A DNA stretch of 53,621 nt from Desulfurobacterium atlanticum (GTDB lineage Bacteria; Aquificota; Aquificia; Desulfurobacteriales; Desulfurobacteriaceae), in NCBI RefSeq assembly GCF_900188395.1, contig NZ_FZOB01000011.1, forward strand, positions 1 to 53,621, given 5' to 3'. Both the position numbers and the translations under genes were made by a program. The notes beneath the pieces are model-generated. The model was given only the letters and a program-made list of their open reading frames with translations, was not told the DNA's origin and made no database searches. The number at the start of each line of letters is the position of its first letter. Position 1 is the first letter of the stretch. Positions 1 through 9,200 of the stretch are shown piece by piece.

Positions 1-165
1 GGTATGAATGGGAGAACGCCTTTTGAGGTTTTAAAGAGTAAGTGGGATTGTTTGTTTAATCTTAATGTTGCTTGTTTCCCTGTTGTGCTGCTTGAGGATG
101 TTTTTGTGGTGGCTAATAGGCTGGGGGTATTGGAAAAGGGTGGGGAGAATGTGCTCACCCCCTAC
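1..165 (+). mobile_element. Right end of an insertion sequence (partial)
   Basis: The window opens inside a transposase coding sequence. The segment near 139-159 contains GGGTGGGGAG followed by ATGTG and ACC. The reverse complement of 53474-53495, at the other end of the window, shows the same pattern with only a few mismatches. I read the two as right and left terminal inverted repeats of one IS family. The exact boundary is uncertain: the transposase frame runs past the repeat into flanking DNA and stops at 199-201. Confidence 0.5.
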
Positions 166-201
166 CGAAAAACCTATTTTGCGTGTTTTCCTGTAAAATA
201 A
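1..201 (+). CDS. IS transposase, C-terminal fragment (integrase-core type)
   Basis: The open frame enters from the left edge and ends with TAA at 199-201. The first residues, GMNGRTPFEVLKSK, resemble the C-terminal part of rve/DDE integrase-core transposases of the IS481/IS3 type, where N/D-G-R-T-P-x-E follows the catalytic core. The catalytic DDE residues would lie upstream of the window. The reading frame passes through the terminal repeat at about 139-159, so the last dozen or so residues may come from chromosomal flank. It abuts the 3' end of the convergent UPF0114 gene. Family assignment is moderate because only about 60 residues are visible. Confidence 0.5.
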   Translation, partial: GMNGRTPFEVLKSKWDCLFNLNVACFPVVLLEDVFVVANRLGVLEKGGENVLTPYRKTYFACFPVK

Positions 202-734
202 ACGGTAAGCGCTATGGTTAAAATAGCACCACCAAATACTAAAAGGTCCATAGGAGTAGAATAAGCAACTCTCTGAGCGTACTTAAAAAAGGTAACGATA
301 AGTACCATTAAAACAACTTTTGCAAGCTTTGTTTTTAAATCCTCCAGGGACTTAATGTTAAGAATTTTAACATTATCAGACACTTCTGCAGGCTCAAGCT
401 TGCTTACGTAAAGTTCATAGAGGCCAAGTGAAAAAATAATCATTACTGTAGCTATCAGATAAATATCAACGGCAGTTATAATGTTACCTATAGCATATTT
501 GTAGTAATTTGCATCATAGTCCATAAAATTTTCCATAGTCTTTACAAATACCTTAAAAATCTTATTTGTCCCTATTATGAAAAGGGCAAATGAGGCACAA
601 AGAGACGGAATAACTGCTATAAGAACAAGAAGACGGCTTGCCCATAACGCCTTTTCAAATGTTCTTTCAAGGAAAGGCCTGTCTTCACATAAACAATCCT
701 TCTCTTTTGTTTCAGTTCCTTTACCTTCCATAAT
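174..734 (-). CDS. UPF0114 (YqhA-like) family integral membrane protein
   Basis: The protein is about 186 aa with four hydrophobic segments. Family hallmarks are FEKALWASRLLVLIAVIPSL, the central DIYLIATVMIIFSLGLYEL, and the C-terminal KSLEDLKTKLAKVVLMVLIV region. The function of this family is unknown; it is an inner-membrane protein. I choose the ATG at 734 because AGGGAG lies about 11 bases upstream; an in-frame ATG at 788 would overlap the upstream gene and has no such site. It is the last gene of the leftward operon. Its stop codon (174-176) lies within a few bases of the IS end, so the final residues could have been altered by the insertion, although the length fits the family. Confidence 0.85.
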   Translation of the reverse strand: MMEGKGTETKEKDCLCEDRPFLERTFEKALWASRLLVLIAVIPSLCASFALFIIGTNKIFKVFVKTMENFMDYDANYYKYAIGNIITAVDIYLIATVMIIFSLGLYELYVSKLEPAEVSDNVKILNIKSLEDLKTKLAKVVLMVLIVTFFKYAQRVAYSTPMDLLVFGGAILTIALTVYFTGKHAK

Positions 735-777
735 AAAACTTCTCCCTAGTAAATTAATATTGCTACTATTAGCATAT

Positions 778-1032
778 TTAAAGGTCAAGCAATTGAGCTT
801 CCCTTTTCATAAGTCTATTAAACAAAGTATCCCAGAAATAGTTGGAAGACTTTCTTACTGCAGCACTTACGTTTGAGTTATAAAATTTTTCAGAATCTTC
901 AAGCTCTCCGCTTAAAAGGTCAAAAAGAGTATCTTCTTTCAACGCCTTATCTATCTTATCCTGATTGTATAAAAAGAAGTCTGCAACTACCGTTCTTGCA
1001 AGTCTTTCCGCCTTCTTTAAATCTTCCTGCAT
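778..1032 (-). CDS. Small conserved helical protein of unknown function
   Basis: 84 aa if it starts at the ATG at 1032. That codon is preceded by GGAGG at ideal spacing; this Shine-Dalgarno overlaps the upstream in-frame ATG at 1044, which makes 1044 unlikely. The segment LARTVVADFFLYNQDKIDKA resembles the short alpha-helical domain seen at the C-terminus of some deltaproteobacterial zinc-finger and FHA proteins (LARTIVxDIxLYNxxKV). No catalytic motif, signal peptide or membrane segment is seen. It lies 30 bases downstream of cysH and just before the UPF0114 gene, probably in one transcript. Function unknown. Confidence 0.75.
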   Translation of the reverse strand: MQEDLKKAERLARTVVADFFLYNQDKIDKALKEDTLFDLLSGELEDSEKFYNSNVSAAVRKSSNYFWDTLFNRLMKREAQLLDL

Positions 1033-1062
1033 AACTTCCTCCATTAAAATCTATCAACAATT

Positions 1063-1743
1063 TTACTCTATTTTTTCTGTAAAAGTATGAATTCCACATT
1101 CTGTTTTACTTTTTCCCTTCCACCTTCCTGAACGTTCATCAGAAGACATAGGTAAATCGGTACATGGCACACAACCAAAACTTGTATAACCCCTATCATA
1201 AAGAGGATTATACATAAGACCGTGCTTGCTAACAAAACCCCAAACCTCTTTTCTGCTCCAGTCAGCAAGAGGATTAATCTTTATAATATTCCTTCCGGAA
1301 GGAAGTTTATGAAACTCTACCTTTTTCAAATTACTTCTTGTCTTTGACTGGTCTCTCCGCATACCTGTAATCCATAAATCAACACTCTGAGTTTCAAGAA
1401 AAGTTTCAAGAGGCTTAACCTTTCTCAAAAAACAGCACTTATCAGGGTCGCTATTCCATAAGTTATCTCCATAAAGTTCTGCCTGCTCTTTCAGGGAAAT
1501 TTCAGGCTTTATAATTTTAAGATTAATATTAAATTTACTCCTCACTTCCTCCATAAACCGGTATGTTTCCTTAAAAAGCAACCCGGTATCAATAGATACA
1601 ACCTCTATGTCAGGTTTTATCTTTAAAGCAAGGTAGATGAGAACAACTGTATTTATACTGAAAGAAGCGGTTAAAATCGGATATCTGGCTTTTAAAATAA
1701 AAGTCTCCATTAAATCGTAAGCGGATAATTTTTCGTAATCCAA
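1063..1743 (-). CDS. cysH: Phosphoadenylyl-/adenylyl-sulfate reductase (APS reductase type)
   Basis: 226 aa PP-loop superfamily reductase that reduces APS (or PAPS) to sulfite with thioredoxin electrons in assimilatory sulfate reduction. The SFS motif of the PP-loop is near residue 27 and VSIDTGLLF follows. A Cys-Cys pair (DKCCFLRK, about residue 103) and a CxxC (FGCVPC, about residue 193) together give the four cysteines that bind a [4Fe-4S] cluster, which is the signature of APS-type enzymes. The catalytic C-terminal Cys is in ECGIH. The start codon is TTG at 1743 with AAGGGAG 10 bases upstream; no better ATG exists. It lies in the leftward operon between an RNA methyltransferase gene and a small unknown gene. 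A cysE gene at 48351 completes a cysteine-synthesis theme. Confidence 0.9.
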   Translation of the reverse strand: MDYEKLSAYDLMETFILKARYPILTASFSINTVVLIYLALKIKPDIEVVSIDTGLLFKETYRFMEEVRSKFNINLKIIKPEISLKEQAELYGDNLWNSDPDKCCFLRKVKPLETFLETQSVDLWITGMRRDQSKTRSNLKKVEFHKLPSGRNIIKINPLADWSRKEVWGFVSKHGLMYNPLYDRGYTSFGCVPCTDLPMSSDERSGRWKGKSKTECGIHTFTEKIE

Positions 1744-1769
1744 GGCACCGATACTCCCTTAATTAAAAG

Positions 1770-2867
1770 TTAACCTCTATATAAACTAACCCTTATTCCC
1801 CCGTTTGAAAAGGTCAAAACCTTCCTGCACTTTAAACCTGTCACCCGGGCAAGTTTTTTATCAGGAGAAAGAAAGGCTACTTTCACCGCAGGAAAACTTT
1901 TCCTTAGCCACTCTCCAAACCGTCTGTAAACAGAAAAGGTATCTGCAACTATCCGCTTGCCGTAAGGCGGATTGGTAACAACATAAGCTATTTCCGGTAA
2001 ACCATTTTCTGGAAGGGAAGCCTTTCTAAACTTTATACTAAGATTGAAAAACTTCATATTTTCAACAGAAGCTCTTATCGCATTTTCAGATATATCAAAG
2101 CCAAAAATTGAAGGGATTTCAGTTTTTATTCTGGATTCAAGTTCAGTTTTAACAGAATAAAAAAGAGTTTCATCAAAGTTTTTCCACTTCATAAAAGCAA
2201 ATTTTCTCTTTATTCCCGGAGGAATGTTGCCAGCTATCATCGCCGCTTCTATGGGAATCGTCCCTGAACCGCAGAAAGGGTCAACAAGAGGTATCTTTCT
2301 ATCCCATCCTGAAGCAAGAACAATCGCTGCTGCAAGATTCTCTCTTAAAGGAGCCTGTGTTTCAACAACTCTATAACCTCTTTTATATAAAGGTTTCCCG
2401 GAACTGTTAATACTTACAGTGCAAAAATCGTTTTCTATTTTTACAATTAAAGAAGTTCCCTCATCTTCAAATTTTGCCTTTTCAATTGTATGTTTTAATC
2501 TATTATTTATCCCTTTTAAAACTCTTTCAGCAACAGCATCAGAGTGGTAGAGCTTTGATTTTTTACAGGTTACCCTTATCTTAACCTTCTGAAAATATGG
2601 GAAATAGATATCCCATGGATACCTGGCAATTCGTTTTACAAGTTCAGCAAATGTTTTCACCCTGAAAGAAGCAACTCTTACCAAAACACGGTTAGCTGTT
2701 CTAAGACAAAGATTTGAAAGATAAAGTTCCCTGAGACCTCCCCTAAACTCAACACCACCGGGAACTACTTCTCCCTTTATTCCGATGTTTTCAAGCTCTG
2801 AAAGGGTAATTTCCTCTATCCCCGGCTGGGAAACGGCAAACAGTTTTAAAACCGTTTTATTTTCCAT
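1770..2867 (-). CDS. THUMP-domain class I RNA methyltransferase (RlmL N-terminal/TrmN type)
   Basis: 365 aa. The N-terminal part (residues 1-~60) and the THUMP domain (~60-155) precede a Rossmann methyltransferase domain. Visible motifs are VDPFCGSGTIPIEAA (motif I, SAM binding), FGFDISENAIRASVENM (motif II) and VVTNPPYGKRI, the NPPY signature of N2-guanine methyltransferases. This fits 23S rRNA m2G2445 or tRNA m2G6 enzymes; the exact target cannot be told from sequence alone. I take the ATG at 2867; a TTG at 2873 is in frame two codons earlier. It overlaps the stop of the upstream gene, suggesting translational coupling. Confidence 0.85.
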   Translation of the reverse strand: MENKTVLKLFAVSQPGIEEITLSELENIGIKGEVVPGGVEFRGGLRELYLSNLCLRTANRVLVRVASFRVKTFAELVKRIARYPWDIYFPYFQKVKIRVTCKKSKLYHSDAVAERVLKGINNRLKHTIEKAKFEDEGTSLIVKIENDFCTVSINSSGKPLYKRGYRVVETQAPLRENLAAAIVLASGWDRKIPLVDPFCGSGTIPIEAAMIAGNIPPGIKRKFAFMKWKNFDETLFYSVKTELESRIKTEIPSIFGFDISENAIRASVENMKFFNLSIKFRKASLPENGLPEIAYVVTNPPYGKRIVADTFSVYRRFGEWLRKSFPAVKVAFLSPDKKLARVTGLKCRKVLTFSNGGIRVSLYRG

Positions 2868-3099
2868 TGCCAAAAGTCCAGTGAATGATACCTACAATCT
2901 CAACGATAGCGTAAATTATTGAACTTGTTAAAATGCCATACTGCTTTGTCTTAAAAGCATATACAGCATAAAGAGTTGAAGCACAAAGAGCAACCATAAA
3001 TCCGATATTCGGATAGCCAAGTGCTGTAATGAATAAACCTGTAACGCCAAAAGCCGAAGCAACTATCTCAAGGATTTTTTGACCTTTCGTTCTTTCCAT
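2857..3099 (-). CDS. Small three-helix membrane protein
   Basis: 80 aa, with hydrophobic stretches at about residues 10-27, 30-47 and 55-75. The C-terminal part (KTKQYGILTSSIIYAIVEIV) is reminiscent of single repeats in PnuC-like nicotinamide riboside transporters and of short membrane proteins annotated only as hypothetical. A good Shine-Dalgarno (AGGGAG) precedes the ATG at 3099. Its last 11 bases overlap the start of the RNA methyltransferase gene. Function unknown; transport is a guess from topology alone. Confidence 0.7.
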   Translation of the reverse strand: MERTKGQKILEIVASAFGVTGLFITALGYPNIGFMVALCASTLYAVYAFKTKQYGILTSSIIYAIVEIVGIIHWTFGNGK

Positions 3100-3154
3100 A
3101 AATACTCCCTGTATAAAATTTGCAAAAGGAAATTTAGGTTGAGGATGAATGAAG

Positions 3155-4042
3155 TCAAATATTAATTTTCTCTCCAGCTCTCAACTTTGCACTTCTTGCT
3201 GCAGAATTTGTTTTTATCTCTTCATCAGAAGGAAGTATTGGTTTTTTTGTTACTATCTTAAGATCTTCTCTACTTTTTAAAATGTTTTTAACTATTCTGT
3301 CTTCAAGTGAATGAAATGTAATAACAACAATTCTTCCACCCTCTTTAAGTCTTTCAACAGCTTTTGGAATTCCCTCTTCTATACTTTCAAACTCTTTATT
3401 AACATAGATTCTTATAGCCTGAAACGTTTTTGTAGCAGGGTGTTTTTTTCTTCCTGCCCAGAGCCTTTTAGGTATAACCTCTTCAACTATCTTTGCAAGT
3501 TCAGCGGTTGTTCTTATAGGTTTAATTTTACGCCTTTTAACTATCTCCCTTGCTATTTTTCTTGCAAACCGCTCTTCTCCATACTTGAAAATTATATCTG
3601 CAAGTTCCCTCTCTGAAAGGGTATTTACAACCTTTTCTGCTGTTAATTTCTGTGTTCTGTCCATTCTCATATCAAGAAAATCATCTTTCCAGAAAGAAAA
3701 ACCTCTATCTCCCCTAAGCTGGAAATGGGAAACACCAAGGTCAAAAAGAATCCCATCAACAAAGTCAACACTTTCCTCATCAAGAACAGCATCTATCTGG
3801 GAAAAGTTTGCATGATAAACAGAAAACCTATCACCGAATCTCTCAAGTTTTTTGATGGCTCTTTCTATCGCTTCCTCGTCCCTATCTATTGCTATTACTT
3901 TGTTTTCCGGATTTGCTTCAAGAATCGTCTCTGTATGCCCTCCGCCTCCCAAAGTGCAGTCAACAAAAACACCCCCTTTCTCTGCATTCAAAAACTTAAC
4001 ACTCTCTTTTAAAAGAACAGGCGGATGAAATATCTCACTCAT
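3155..4042 (-). CDS. rsmH: 16S rRNA (cytosine-1402-N4)-methyltransferase
   Basis: 295 aa RsmH (MraW), which methylates N4 of C1402 in the P site of 16S rRNA. Family features in order: HxPVLLKE at the N-terminus, the SAM-binding GVFVDCTLGGGGHT, IDRDEEAI, ILFDLGVSHFQL, the mobile helical region with RMDR, and ITFHSLEDRIVKNI near the C-terminus with SAARSAKLRAGE at the end. The length matches the family. The ATG at 4042 overlaps the CDF transporter stop in an ATGA arrangement, so expression is probably coupled. It is not next to cell-wall (mra/dcw) genes as in many bacteria. Confidence 0.97.
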   Translation of the reverse strand: MSEIFHPPVLLKESVKFLNAEKGGVFVDCTLGGGGHTETILEANPENKVIAIDRDEEAIERAIKKLERFGDRFSVYHANFSQIDAVLDEESVDFVDGILFDLGVSHFQLRGDRGFSFWKDDFLDMRMDRTQKLTAEKVVNTLSERELADIIFKYGEERFARKIAREIVKRRKIKPIRTTAELAKIVEEVIPKRLWAGRKKHPATKTFQAIRIYVNKEFESIEEGIPKAVERLKEGGRIVVITFHSLEDRIVKNILKSREDLKIVTKKPILPSDEEIKTNSAARSAKLRAGEKINI

Positions 4043-4944
4043 CTATCACTGCCATCAACAATCTTGTGTTCATGGTTTATAGAATCATCAACAGGATCAA
4101 GGTGGATTGTAACTTCCCATCTTTTATCAGGATCTATCTCTTTAATTCTCCTTTCAACTTCATCAGCTATATCGTGAGCTTCCTGAAGCGAAATTTCCGG
4201 ATTAAAAACAAGATGAACATCAACGAAGTTAAAAGGTCCAGCTTTACGAGTTTTGAGAAAATGGTAATCTGTTACCTTTGGTGTTGATCTTATTATTTCT
4301 TTTATCTTCTCAACCTTTTCATCTTCAAGGGCTACATCCATCAAGATTAAAACACCCTCTTTGATAAGCTCATACGCAGAATAGATAATATAAAGAGCTA
4401 TAGCTATACCAAAAATCCCATCAATCACATAAAACTTAGTGAAGTAAACTATCAGCAAAGATAAAACAACAGCCGAGTTTGAGAGAAGGTCGGTTTTATA
4501 GTGTAAGGCATCCGATTTAACAACAAGATTCCCGGTTTTCTTTGCCACATACTCAAGGAAAATCACAAGAGCAGCCGTTAAGATTATAGAAATCACCATC
4601 ACAATAAGAGAAGGGCCAAGGTAATGAATTGGCTCGTTATGAATGATTTTCTTAACAGCCTGATACATTATAAAAAGACCGGACATTGTGATTATTGTCC
4701 CTTCTATTACTGCAGCAAGAGCTTCTATCTTACCCAGACCGTAATTAAATCTTTCGCTTGGCGGCTTTTCAGAATTATGAATTGCGAAATAGTTAAACAT
4801 AGAAACGAAAATATCAAGGACAGAATCCATAGCTGAAGCAAGAACGGCAACTGAACCGCTAATAAGTCCGACAGCAAGCTTTATAACAACGAGAATTCCT
4901 GCGACACCACTTGCAATTACAGTAGCTTTTTTCTGAAGTGACAT
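4039..4944 (-). CDS. Cation diffusion facilitator (CDF) family metal transporter
   Basis: 301 aa inner-membrane cation/proton antiporter of the FieF/ZitB type that exports divalent metals (Zn, Fe, Mn or Co). Six transmembrane helices lie in residues 10-200. The metal-site motifs are SAMDSVLDIF (DxxxD, helix II) and KSDALHYKTDLLSN (HxxxD, helix V). The cytoplasmic C-terminal domain (about 205-290) has the histidine-containing segments DYHFLKTRKAGPFNFVDVHL and EVTIHLDP. AAGGAG precedes the ATG at 4944 and overlaps the end of pheA. The metal cannot be predicted. Confidence 0.93.
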   Translation of the reverse strand: MSLQKKATVIASGVAGILVVIKLAVGLISGSVAVLASAMDSVLDIFVSMFNYFAIHNSEKPPSERFNYGLGKIEALAAVIEGTIITMSGLFIMYQAVKKIIHNEPIHYLGPSLIVMVISIILTAALVIFLEYVAKKTGNLVVKSDALHYKTDLLSNSAVVLSLLIVYFTKFYVIDGIFGIAIALYIIYSAYELIKEGVLILMDVALEDEKVEKIKEIIRSTPKVTDYHFLKTRKAGPFNFVDVHLVFNPEISLQEAHDIADEVERRIKEIDPDKRWEVTIHLDPVDDSINHEHKIVDGSDR

Positions 4945-4947
4945 AGC

Positions 4948-6030
4948 TTACTCCTTAAAACCTTTCGGATATGAACCTAAAATTTTCATAAAACTTGTAT
5001 CTTTAGCCACCTCTTCAAGAGCTTTTTTGACTCTTGGTTCAGTTTTATGTCCGTCTATATCAACAAAGAAAACATACTCCCACGGTCTCTTTTTAGTGGG
5101 TCTTGACTCAATTTTAGTAAGGTTAACATCATAAAGGGCAAACGGCTTAAGAGCATGAAAAAGTGCCCCGGCAACATGTTTCGTGCTGAACATAATGGAA
5201 GTTTTATCATTGCCTGTAGGAGTTTCAGAATCCTTCTTGCCTACAACAAAAAACCTTGTAAAGTTCTTTGAAATCTCCTGAATATTTCTCTCAAGAATGT
5301 TTAAGTCATATAAAAGAGCTGCTGCTTCACTTGCAATTGCTGCAACACCCTTCTCTTTACTTGCCAGTTCCGCTGCTTTTGCAGTACTTGAAACTTCAAT
5401 AACTTCAGCATCAGGAAGATTTTCAGCAAGCCATTTTTTGGCCTGTGCAATAGCATGCCTGTGAGAGTAAACTTTCTCTATATTTTCAAGAGAAGTTTCA
5501 CGGCTTAGAAGGTGAAGATTAACAGGAACAAAAATCTCTCCACATATTTTTAGTTCCGTATCAAGAAACATGTCAACTGTATAATTAACAATCCCTTCTA
5601 TAGAGTTTTCAACAGGAACAACCCCGTAATCAACCCTCCCTTTATCCACCTCTTCAAAAACATCGGTAATAGAGGTCATCGGCCTCAAATCGGAAGAGGT
5701 GCCAAAATGTTTCAAAGCGGCAAGGTGAGTAAACGTAGCGTAGGGACCGAGGAAAGAAACCTTTGTCGGTTCCTCAAGTGCCCTGCAGGCTGAAATTATC
5801 TCTCTAAAGATGGCCCTAATAGATTCGGGAGGAAGAACACCATAATTTTTATTTAGCTCTTCAAGCTTTGTAAGAATCTCAGCTTCTCTTTCAGGGACAT
5901 AGAACGGAAGTCCTTTTTTTCTCTTTACCTCTCCTACTTCACTGGCAAGTTTTGCCCTTCTGCTTAAAAGGTCTATAATCTGTCTGTCTATCCCATCAAT
6001 CTCTTTCCTGAGCTCTTCAAGAGTTCTCAT
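4948..6030 (-). CDS. pheA: Bifunctional chorismate mutase/prephenate dehydratase (P-protein)
   Basis: 360 aa. An AroQ-type chorismate mutase domain (residues 1-~85, with LRKEIDGIDRQIIDLLSRR) is followed by a prephenate dehydratase domain (~90-270, FLGPYATFTHLAA, GVVPVENSIEG, and the catalytic TRFFV) and a C-terminal ACT domain (~275-350) containing LTKIESRPTKKRPWEY. The ESRP motif is the known Phe-binding site for feedback inhibition. The enzyme makes phenylpyruvate from chorismate in phenylalanine synthesis. AAGGAG lies just before the ATG at 6030 and overlaps the stop of the tiny gene at 6035-6157, so the two are probably translated together. Confidence 0.96.
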   Translation of the reverse strand: MRTLEELRKEIDGIDRQIIDLLSRRAKLASEVGEVKRKKGLPFYVPEREAEILTKLEELNKNYGVLPPESIRAIFREIISACRALEEPTKVSFLGPYATFTHLAALKHFGTSSDLRPMTSITDVFEEVDKGRVDYGVVPVENSIEGIVNYTVDMFLDTELKICGEIFVPVNLHLLSRETSLENIEKVYSHRHAIAQAKKWLAENLPDAEVIEVSSTAKAAELASKEKGVAAIASEAAALLYDLNILERNIQEISKNFTRFFVVGKKDSETPTGNDKTSIMFSTKHVAGALFHALKPFALYDVNLTKIESRPTKKRPWEYVFFVDIDGHKTEPRVKKALEEVAKDTSFMKILGSYPKGFKE

Positions 6031-6034
6031 CCAA

Positions 6035-6157
6035 CTATCTCCTTCTGTTAAAAGGACAACTTTTCCTTTTACACGTTGAACACTTTCCAGATTTTATCCT
6101 GAAAATTGCAAAAACCGCAGTAAGAAATATTATAACTAAAAACAGATTTTCAATCAC
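6035..6157 (-). CDS. 40-aa Cys-rich single-span membrane peptide (FeoB-associated-like)
   Basis: A short gene with a perfect AAGGAGG seven bases before a GTG at 6157. The product begins MIENLFLVIIFLTAVFAIF, one hydrophobic span, and ends in a basic Cys-rich tail (CSTCKRKSCPFNRRR, residues 26-40). The layout resembles the P12/FeoB-associated Cys-rich membrane protein family (a short helix followed by clustered Cys), but no feo gene is nearby. The stop codon at 6035-6037 overlaps the pheA ribosome-binding site, indicating coupled translation. It is the first gene of the leftward operon, in the divergent gap opposite mfd. That it is coding is inferred from the strong start site and composition. 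Confidence 0.6.
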   Translation of the reverse strand: MIENLFLVIIFLTAVFAIFRIKSGKCSTCKRKSCPFNRRR

Positions 6158-6223
6158 TAAAACCTCCTTACAGGATTAAATGTAAAATATACTCCCAAAA
6201 ACCAGGCAAGCAGGAAAATAGAA

Positions 6224-9200
6224 ATGGATGAAAGGCTGTTAAAACTTGTAACAGGAAAGCTTAAACTGAAAGAAAAAGTAAAATGCTCCGGGCTTCCTGG
6301 AGCATCTAAAGCGCTCTTTATAAAAGAGCTACTTTCAAAAATAAACAGGCAGGTTTTAGTTATAACCCCTTCAGAGCCACTTGCAGAAGCTCTTTATCAT
6401 GACCTTGAAAGGGAAAAAATTAAAACTGTCCATTTTTCAGCATGGGACACATCACCATTTGACATCGCTTCTCCATCTGCACTTTCCCAGTTCAAAAGAT
6501 TACATGCCCTTCACAGATTAATGGAAGAAAAAGTAGAAGTTGTTGTTGTAAGTGTGGAAAGTCTGCTTCAAAAGGTGATACCTCCTGAAGAGCTGATAGA
6601 GGTAATCTTTGAAGTAAGAAAAGGAGAGGAAATAGACAGGGATACACTTTCGGAGTTTTTATCCTCTGCAGGTTTTACAAGAGTTGATGCTGAGCCTGAC
6701 GAAGGAGAGTTTATACTTAAAGGAGACCATCTTGTAATTCAAACCCCTGAAGAAAAAATTTCTGTTGAATTTTTCGGAGATACAGTTGAAAAAATCACAG
6801 TAAACGGAAAAGAGACACAGAGCTATGTTTTAACACCAATTTATGAAATGATACCTGATAAAAAGAAAATGAAACCGATAAAAGACCTCTATCCTGAAGT
6901 TTATGAGAAACATCTTCTCTTCCCTTCAATAAGTGGTGGAGAAAAGCTACTTCCGTTTATATTTGATTTAACTCCTATTACAACCTACCTTAACGATTTT
7001 TTAACTGTAACTATTGAAACTCACCAGTGTAAAGCCATTAAAACTGATCTTATAAAAAATTATGAAAACGACTTCAGGCTTTTAAAGAGAGAAAACATAC
7101 CGGTAGCAGACTTTGAAGATTTTATAGAATCGCAACTTCCTGAACCTGAAATTGAAATATTTGAAAAGGAAAAGTGTGAAATAGATTTTGAAATTTCCCC
7201 GATGCCACCAATAGACGTTGTTGAGGCGGAAGAGATTTTAAAATCTGTAAAAAATGACAGAATAAAAGTTATCTACTCAACAGAAAGCTTGAAGGATGAA
7301 ATTGAAAAACTGCGGAAAAAGTTAACCCTGCAAATTGAGATAGAAAAAGGCATCTCTTCTGGAGGATACAGAATCAAAAATAAAAATTTCACCTTTCTTA
7401 CAGAAACTGAAATATTTACTCCTGTTAAAGAAAAGAGCGTTTTTACCCTTACGCCTGGAGAACTTGTAATCCACAGAGATTACGGTATAGGAATATTTAA
7501 AGGAATAACAAGTAGAGATATAGCCGGGAAAAAATTTGACTTTGTTGAAATTGAATATGACAGAGGAGAAAAGCTTTTTGCCCCATTTACTCAGATAGAC
7601 AGAATATTCCCCTACACAGGATATAAAGGAAAGAAACCGAAACTTGACAGACTCGGTGGAACTTCCTGGAAAAATCTTGAAAGAAGGGTTAAAGCTTCTC
7701 TTATAAAGTTTGCCCAGCAGCTTGCTGAGCTTTATAAAGAGAGGAAAACGTCCTCTGGAGAAGCGATAATCGGTGACAGGCAGCTTTTAAAAGAGTTTGA
7801 AAGTGCATTTCCCTTTAAAGAAACAGAAGACCAGCTAAAAGCAATAAGGGATGTTTATAAAGACATGGAATCGGAAAAGCCGATGGATCGCCTTATATGT
7901 GGAGATGTAGGATTTGGAAAAACGGAAGTGGCGATGAGAGCTGCGATGAAAGCTGTTTCTGACGGAAAACAGGTTGCACTCCTTGCACCTACAACAATCC
8001 TTGCAGAGCAACACTACAGAACATTTAAAAAGCGTTTTAAAGGATTTCCTGTAAAAATTGAACTTATTTCAAGATTTAAAACAAAAAAGGAGCAAAAAGA
8101 AATTTTAGAAAAGGTAAAAAGCGGTGAAGTGGACATTTTAATAGGAACCCACCGAATCACATCGGATGACGTTGAGTTTAAAAACTTAGGTCTATTAATA
8201 ATAGATGAAGAACACAAGTTTGGCGTAAAAACCAAAGAGAAAATCACATCGTTAAAGAAAAATCTTGATGTTCTCTATCTTTCAGCTACACCCATACCGA
8301 GAACTTTATACTCTGCAATCTCTGGTTTCAGAGATATTTCTGTAATAGAAACACCGCCTGTTGGACGGAAAGGAACAAAAGTTTCTGTAATGAAATATTC
8401 TGACAAAGTTTTGAAAACTGCCATAGAGAGAGAACTTGAAAGAGAGGGACAGATTTTCATAGTTCACAACGACATCTCATCCCTTGAAGAGATAAGACAG
8501 AAAGTTGAAGCAATGTTTCCTGACACCCCGGCTGAGATAATCCACGGCCAGATGAGAGCTGATAAAGTAGAAAGAATTATGCACCGATTTATTGAAGGTG
8601 AAATCAAAATACTCATCGCAACATCCATTATAGAATCCGGTATAGATATACCGTCTGCAAACACATTAATAGTTATAGGAGCTGAAAATTTCGGACTTTC
8701 CCAGCTTTACCAGTTAAAAGGAAGGGTTGGTAGAGGTGTTGAAAAGGGATACTGCTACCTTCTCACATCACCAAAAGCAAAACTTACAAAAGACGCTGTA
8801 AAAAGACTTGAAGCGATAAAAAAAGTCTCCCAGCTTGGAGGAGGATTCCAGCTTGCACTTAAAGACCTTGAAATAAGGGGAGCTGGGAACCTTTTAGGTC
8901 CCCAGCAGAGCGGTTATATAAACTCTGTCGGGCTCGATCTTTATATGAAACTGTTTTCAGAAGTGTTAGAGGAGAAAGAGCAGGAAAAAGATGTTAAGTT
9001 AAATGTTCCCGTGGAAGCATTTATCCCTGAAGATTACATTCAGGATGCAAAAGAGCGGATTAAAATTTATTCAGAGCTTTCAACAGCAGAAAATCCCCAA
9101 ACTCTTCTTTCAAAGATGGAAGAGCTTTACGGACCGATACCAGACCCTGTTGTAAACACTTTCAAGCTTTTTAGAATAAAGAAACTTGCAAAAGCTCTGG

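Noticed and set aside
577-876. A 99-codon rightward frame opposite the UPF0114 gene
   Set aside because: It is the shadow of a conserved membrane-protein gene and its low-complexity hydrophobic content follows from the opposite strand.
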